From Bacillota bacterium (GTDB taxonomy: Bacteria; Bacillota; Clostridia; Oscillospirales; Acutalibacteraceae): a stretch of DNA of 64,000 nucleotides. How positions within the stretch are numbered: position 1 is the stretch's first letter; each line of letters starts with the position of its first letter. The position numbers and the translations under genes are program-made. Below the pieces are notes generated by a model that was not told the origin of the DNA, did no database searches, and saw only the letters and a list, made by a program, of their open reading frames with translations. Positions 60,455-64,000 of this stretch are shown here, piece by piece. The stretch is from NCBI GenBank assembly GCA_023458755.1, contig JAEWYE010000027.1, positions 80,940 through 144,939 of the forward strand, written 5' to 3'.

Positions 60455-62833
60455 TTATGAGCGCAAAACGGCTCCCACTTTTTCAAGCTCTTTCATAACT
60501 TTCTTAATAGCGGATGCGGTGTGTTCTTCGGTGAGCGTATTGTCATTCGAACGCAAAATAATGCTGAACGCAACACTCTTTTTACCGGACTCAATCTGTT
60601 CACCCTTGTATACGTCGAATAGATTGATTTTTTCGAGCAGATTTCCCGCTCCCTGAATAATCGCTTTTTCCAAAGTCAAAACCGGAATGTCGTCGCTGCA
60701 AATCAAGGCAAGGTCACGGGTAACAGCCGGGAATTTCGGCAGAGGCTTATACGTTTTTGCTGTCTGTGCGTATTTATACAGCAAGTCAACATCGAGTGCA
60801 AAAGAGTAAACGCGGCCGGAAATACCGTAATTTTCGGCAACCTTCGGGTGAATTTCGCCGATCACGCCAAGGCGTTCGCCCTGAATGCTCAAAATCGCGC
60901 ATCTGCCCGGATGATAACTGAATTCATCACCGGAAGCTTCAATATCGTAGTCATATACCGAAAGTTTTTCCAGCAATTGTTCCACTATGCCCTTTACCGT
61001 GAAATAATCCGCATTGCTGCCGTATACTCCGGCAATAAGCGTATTCTTTTCAATTGGCAGCTTATCGTCCTGCGTCGGAACATATTCCTTCGCCAGTTCA
61101 AAGAGCGCTGCGGAAGGGTTACGGTTGTTGTAGTTGCGCGCCAAAACTTCGAGCATGGAAGGCAGCGCGATTGTCCTCATAATGCTGCTGTCTTCACCCA
61201 ACGGGTTGGAAATAACAAGGGATTTGCGCAGCGGATGATCTGCCGGCATCAAAATCTTGTCATAATATTTCGGACTGATGAAGGAATACGTCATAATTTC
61301 GCTCAGACCAAGCGCCAGCATGGTGGAACTGATTGTCGAGTTAAACTTTTGCCACTCGGTGTATTTTCCCTGTGCGCCGCCGCTGATGGCAGTACCCGGG
61401 ATTTTATCGTAGCCGTAAAAGCGCGCGATTTCTTCCGCAATATCCGCTTTGTGCACCAAATCGGGGCGGAAAGTAGGCACCAAAATATCGTCGCCGTCAA
61501 ATTCACAATCCAGCTTGGTTAAAATGGATTTCATTTCATCTGCGGAAAGGTTTGTGTCAAGGAAGCGGTTGGTCCAGTCAGCCTCCAGCTTGATTCTGCG
61601 GCGTCCCTTTTCGGAGTGATCATCCAAAATCACATCGTCCAGCACATCACCGGCATCCAGCAGTTCCACCAGTTCACAGGCACGTTCCAACGCGGGCAGG
61701 CAGTTGTTGGGGTCAAGCCCTTTTTCGTAGCGGGAAGAAGCGTCGGTTCTCATTCCCTGATCGCGCGCGGTGGTGCGAATAGAAGCACCGTTAAAGCAGG
61801 CAGATTCAAATACGATGGTGGTCGTATCGTCTACAATGCCGCTGTATTCGCCGCCCATAACGCCGGCAATTGCAACCGGCTTGTGTGCGTCCGCAATGAC
61901 AAGGTTCTTATCAGTCAGCTTACGGTCTACGCCGTCCAGCGTTGTAATGGTTTCACCGTTGACCGCACGGCGAACGCGGATTTTGCCTTCGTCAATAAAG
62001 CGCAGGTCAAAGGGGTGCATGGGCTGGCCGTATTCCAGCATGACATAGTTTGTAATATCCACAATATTGTTGATGGGGCGTACGCCCATTGCGCGAAGAC
62101 GTTCCCGCATCCAGCGCGGAGAAGGCTTTACGCGAACATTTTTCACAATACGCGCACTGTAAATGGAACACAAGTCGGTGGCTTCCACCTTTACGTCCAG
62201 CATACCTTTGCAGCTGCCGTGTCCTGCTTTTACCGTCGGTGTATGCAGCTGCAGCGGTTTGTCAAAGGTAGCCGCGGCTTCACGCGCAAGACCGATGATT
62301 GAAAAACAGTCCGGACGGTTCGACGTGATTTCAAATTCTACTTTGGTGTCGTTAAAGCCGATTGCCTCGCAGATAGGCTGCCCAAGCTTGCAATCCTCCT
62401 GCAAAACAAAAATACCGTCTTCAATCGCGTATGGGAAGTCGTGTTTGGTCAGACCAAGCTCACCAAGCGAACACATCATGCCGTTGCTTTCCACACCGCG
62501 CAGTTTGCCACGCTTAATTTTCTTGCCGCCCGGCAGAGTGGAGTTGTTGAGTGCGGCGGGAACCAAATCCCCAACGTTGAGGTTGCTTGCGCCCGTTACG
62601 ATCTGTACCGGGGCATCGGCACCAATGTCAATTTGGCAAATCACCAAATGATCAGAATCCGGGTGCTTATCAATGGAGAGCACCTTGCCGACAACAACAT
62701 TGTCGATTTCGGAACCCTCTACTTCATAGCCCTCGACTTTTGAGCCGCTTATCGTCATTGCTTCAGTGAAATCCCGAATCGGCATTTCATCCAGCGTTAC
62801 AAATTCCTTTAACCATCTCATCGAAAGATTCAT
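60455..62833 (-). CDS. pheT: phenylalanyl-tRNA synthetase beta subunit
   Basis: 792 residues. Domains: N-terminal tRNA-binding OB (about 42-150, VVGKVLSIDKHPDSDHLVICQID), B3/B4 editing (about 210-400), B5 (about 405-480), catalytic-like core, and C-terminal FDX-ACB (about 700-792, KFPAVTRDLALICSDDIPV). Forms the alpha2-beta2 enzyme with PheS, 13 bases upstream in the operon. Confidence 0.97.
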   Translation of the reverse strand: MNLSMRWLKEFVTLDEMPIRDFTEAMTISGSKVEGYEVEGSEIDNVVVGKVLSIDKHPDSDHLVICQIDIGADAPVQIVTGASNLNVGDLVPAALNNSTLPGGKKIKRGKLRGVESNGMMCSLGELGLTKHDFPYAIEDGIFVLQEDCKLGQPICEAIGFNDTKVEFEITSNRPDCFSIIGLAREAAATFDKPLQLHTPTVKAGHGSCKGMLDVKVEATDLCSIYSARIVKNVRVKPSPRWMRERLRAMGVRPINNIVDITNYVMLEYGQPMHPFDLRFIDEGKIRVRRAVNGETITTLDGVDRKLTDKNLVIADAHKPVAIAGVMGGEYSGIVDDTTTIVFESACFNGASIRTTARDQGMRTDASSRYEKGLDPNNCLPALERACELVELLDAGDVLDDVILDDHSEKGRRRIKLEADWTNRFLDTNLSADEMKSILTKLDCEFDGDDILVPTFRPDLVHKADIAEEIARFYGYDKIPGTAISGGAQGKYTEWQKFNSTISSTMLALGLSEIMTYSFISPKYYDKILMPADHPLRKSLVISNPLGEDSSIMRTIALPSMLEVLARNYNNRNPSAALFELAKEYVPTQDDKLPIEKNTLIAGVYGSNADYFTVKGIVEQLLEKLSVYDYDIEASGDEFSYHPGRCAILSIQGERLGVIGEIHPKVAENYGISGRVYSFALDVDLLYKYAQTAKTYKPLPKFPAVTRDLALICSDDIPVLTLEKAIIQGAGNLLEKINLFDVYKGEQIESGKKSVAFSIILRSNDNTLTEEHTASAIKKVMKELEKVGAVLRS

Positions 62834-62846
62834 ATTCGTCCACCTC

Positions 62847-63866
62847 CTAGAATTGCTTCAAGAATCTTACGTCATTTTCATAGAACAGACGCAGATCATC
62901 AATGTTATATCGGCGCATAACCACACGTTCAAGACCCATGCCGAGCGCAAAACCGCTGTAAACTTCCGGATCGATTCCGCAGTTGCTCAGCACCTTCGGG
63001 TGCACCATGCCGCAGCCCAGAATTTCAATCCAGCCTTCGCCTTTGCACAGGCGGCAGCCCTTGCCGTGGCAGCTAAAGCATTGCACGTCAACTTCGGCAG
63101 ACGGCTCGGTAAACGGGAAGTGGTGCGGGCGGAAACGCACGATGGAATCTTCGCCGTATAAGCGTTTTACAAAGGTTTCGAGCGTACCTTTTAAATCCGC
63201 GAAGGTAATGCCTTTATCCACCACAAGTCCTTCAATCTGATGGAACAGGGGGGAGTGGGTAGCGTCAATCGCGTCGGAACGGTACACTCTGCCCGGGGAA
63301 ATAATGCGGATTGGCGGTTTCTGCTTTTCCATTACACGAACCTGAACCGGAGAAGTCTGTGTGCGCAGCAGAATGTTGTCGTTGATATAAAAGGTATCCT
63401 GTGTGTCGCGGGCGGGGTGGTCTTTCGGAATGTTCAGTGCCTCAAAGTTGTAATAATCATATTCCACTTCGGGACCTTCCACAATATCAAAGCCCATGCC
63501 CACAAAGATTTCTTTAATTTCGTCCAATACAATAGAAAGCGGATGCTTTGCGCCCAATTCGTGGCGCACGCCGGGCAGGGTAACGTCGATTTTTTCCTGC
63601 TCCAGGCGTTTTTTTGTTTCTTCCGCTTTCAGTTCGGCAGCACGCTTTACCAAATCTTCCTCAATGAATGTGCGAATTTCATTGGCAAGCTGCCCAATGA
63701 CCGGGCGCTCTTCGGCAGAAAGCTTTCCCATCTGCTTTAAGATAGAGGTAAGTTCCCCTTTTTTGCCCAGATATTTAATGCGCAGGTTTTCCAAAACCTG
63801 CTGACCTTTTGCTTCAGCCAATTCGCGCATTGCACCGGCGCGAATTGCTTCCAGCTCCTGTTTCAT
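62847..63866 (-). CDS. pheS: phenylalanyl-tRNA synthetase alpha subunit
   Basis: 339 residues, class II: N-terminal coiled coil (MKQELEAIRAGAMRELAEAKG), motif 2 region PIRIISPGRVYRSDAIDATHSPLFHQIEGLVVD, and motif 3 SGFALGMGLERVVMRRY. AAGGATTG precedes the ATG at 63866. The classic pheST T-box is not visible in the 134 bases left upstream (no GGTGG-A-CCGCG box), but more leader could lie beyond the window. Confidence 0.97.
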   Translation of the reverse strand: MKQELEAIRAGAMRELAEAKGQQVLENLRIKYLGKKGELTSILKQMGKLSAEERPVIGQLANEIRTFIEEDLVKRAAELKAEETKKRLEQEKIDVTLPGVRHELGAKHPLSIVLDEIKEIFVGMGFDIVEGPEVEYDYYNFEALNIPKDHPARDTQDTFYINDNILLRTQTSPVQVRVMEKQKPPIRIISPGRVYRSDAIDATHSPLFHQIEGLVVDKGITFADLKGTLETFVKRLYGEDSIVRFRPHHFPFTEPSAEVDVQCFSCHGKGCRLCKGEGWIEILGCGMVHPKVLSNCGIDPEVYSGFALGMGLERVVMRRYNIDDLRLFYENDVRFLKQF

Positions 63867-64000
63867 TTGGAATCAATCCTTGTATTATAGAGTAGTAGTT
63901 ATTAAAGCCCCTCTCCAAGGGCTGTGCTACACTGTAAAGGATGCTGTGGATTGGTTAATCACTCCTACCACCAGATGGTTTCAGAAAGGTTCCAACCACA
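63867..64000. other. upstream region of pheST, truncated
   Basis: 134 bases to the window edge. A minus-strand TATAAT (near 63883-63888) and a small hairpin AGCCC-loop-GGGCT (near 63904-63925) are present. No T-box core is seen. Otherwise nothing supportable. Confidence 0.3.

Noticed and set aside
63867..64000. T-box upstream of pheS
   Set aside because: No T-box core sequence in the visible 134 bases; GGTGGTAGG near 63968 does not continue as the conserved CCGCG.

Overview
The window is a continuous stretch of a low-to-moderate GC Firmicutes chromosome, most likely class Clostridia and probably the order Oscillospirales (ruminococcal anaerobes). Evidence for this is the gene content: topA-trmFO, plsX-rnc-smc-ftsY, IreB, NrdR, a T-box riboswitch, an orphan OadG-type subunit, a PadR/DUF2812 pair, DUF421/DUF4363, frequent TTG/GTG starts and strong GGAGG ribosome binding sites. 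Genus cannot be fixed from the sequence alone. No rRNA, tRNA, CRISPR array or complete insertion sequence was seen.

Layout. 1-14.5 kb is a dense plus-strand housekeeping block: end of topA, trmFO, plsX, rnc, a radical SAM gene, smc, ftsY, rdgB, yhbY, nadD, yqeK, rsfS, leuS. It covers topology, tRNA modification, phospholipid synthesis, RNA processing, chromosome segregation, protein targeting, nucleotide sanitation, NAD synthesis and ribosome biogenesis. 14.6-18.4 kb is an AT-rich cassette of one secreted protein and a three-gene MacB-like ABC system. 18.46-21.1 kb is a T-box operon: a T-box with an AUC (isoleucine) specifier controls an XRE-cupin regulator and an AMP-forming acyl-CoA synthetase. 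21.4-41.5 kb is mixed-strand: an isochorismatase-like hydrolase, YjjG, GHL10, MtaB, a His-less HPr-like protein, ABC-F, NrdR, DUF421/DUF4363, AsnB, an aldo-keto reductase, AraC/DUF1836, OadG and PcrA. 41.6-43.7 kb is a second AT-rich patch with an orphan HsdR-N-type nuclease-like protein and a potassium channel. 44-53.7 kb holds a nuclease-helicase fusion, an MFS exporter, PadR/DUF2812 with clear operators, a second DUF421 gene, a 1-kb stretch that may encode a structured RNA, and an NfeD/SPFH pair. 53.8-59.5 kb is a purine operon (purE-M-N, PurO-type cyclohydrolase, stand-alone AICAR transformylase, purD) behind a leader with a promoter, a 22-codon ORF and a terminator. 59.5-64 kb carries a small conserved gene, ireB and pheST on the minus strand.

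Repeats are a second theme: three copies of a ~105-bp palindromic MITE-like element (two abutting start codons), two copies of a 54-bp double-hairpin element, a GC-rich palindromic family, and related palindromes before smc and leuS.

The observations most worth follow-up are the isoleucine T-box in front of an acyl-CoA synthetase (a possible 2-methylbutyrate-to-isoleucine salvage route), the secreted-protein/ABC cassette, the uncharacterised purE leader, and the promoter-to-terminator region at 51.4-52.0 kb with a chain of hairpins but no intact ORF.
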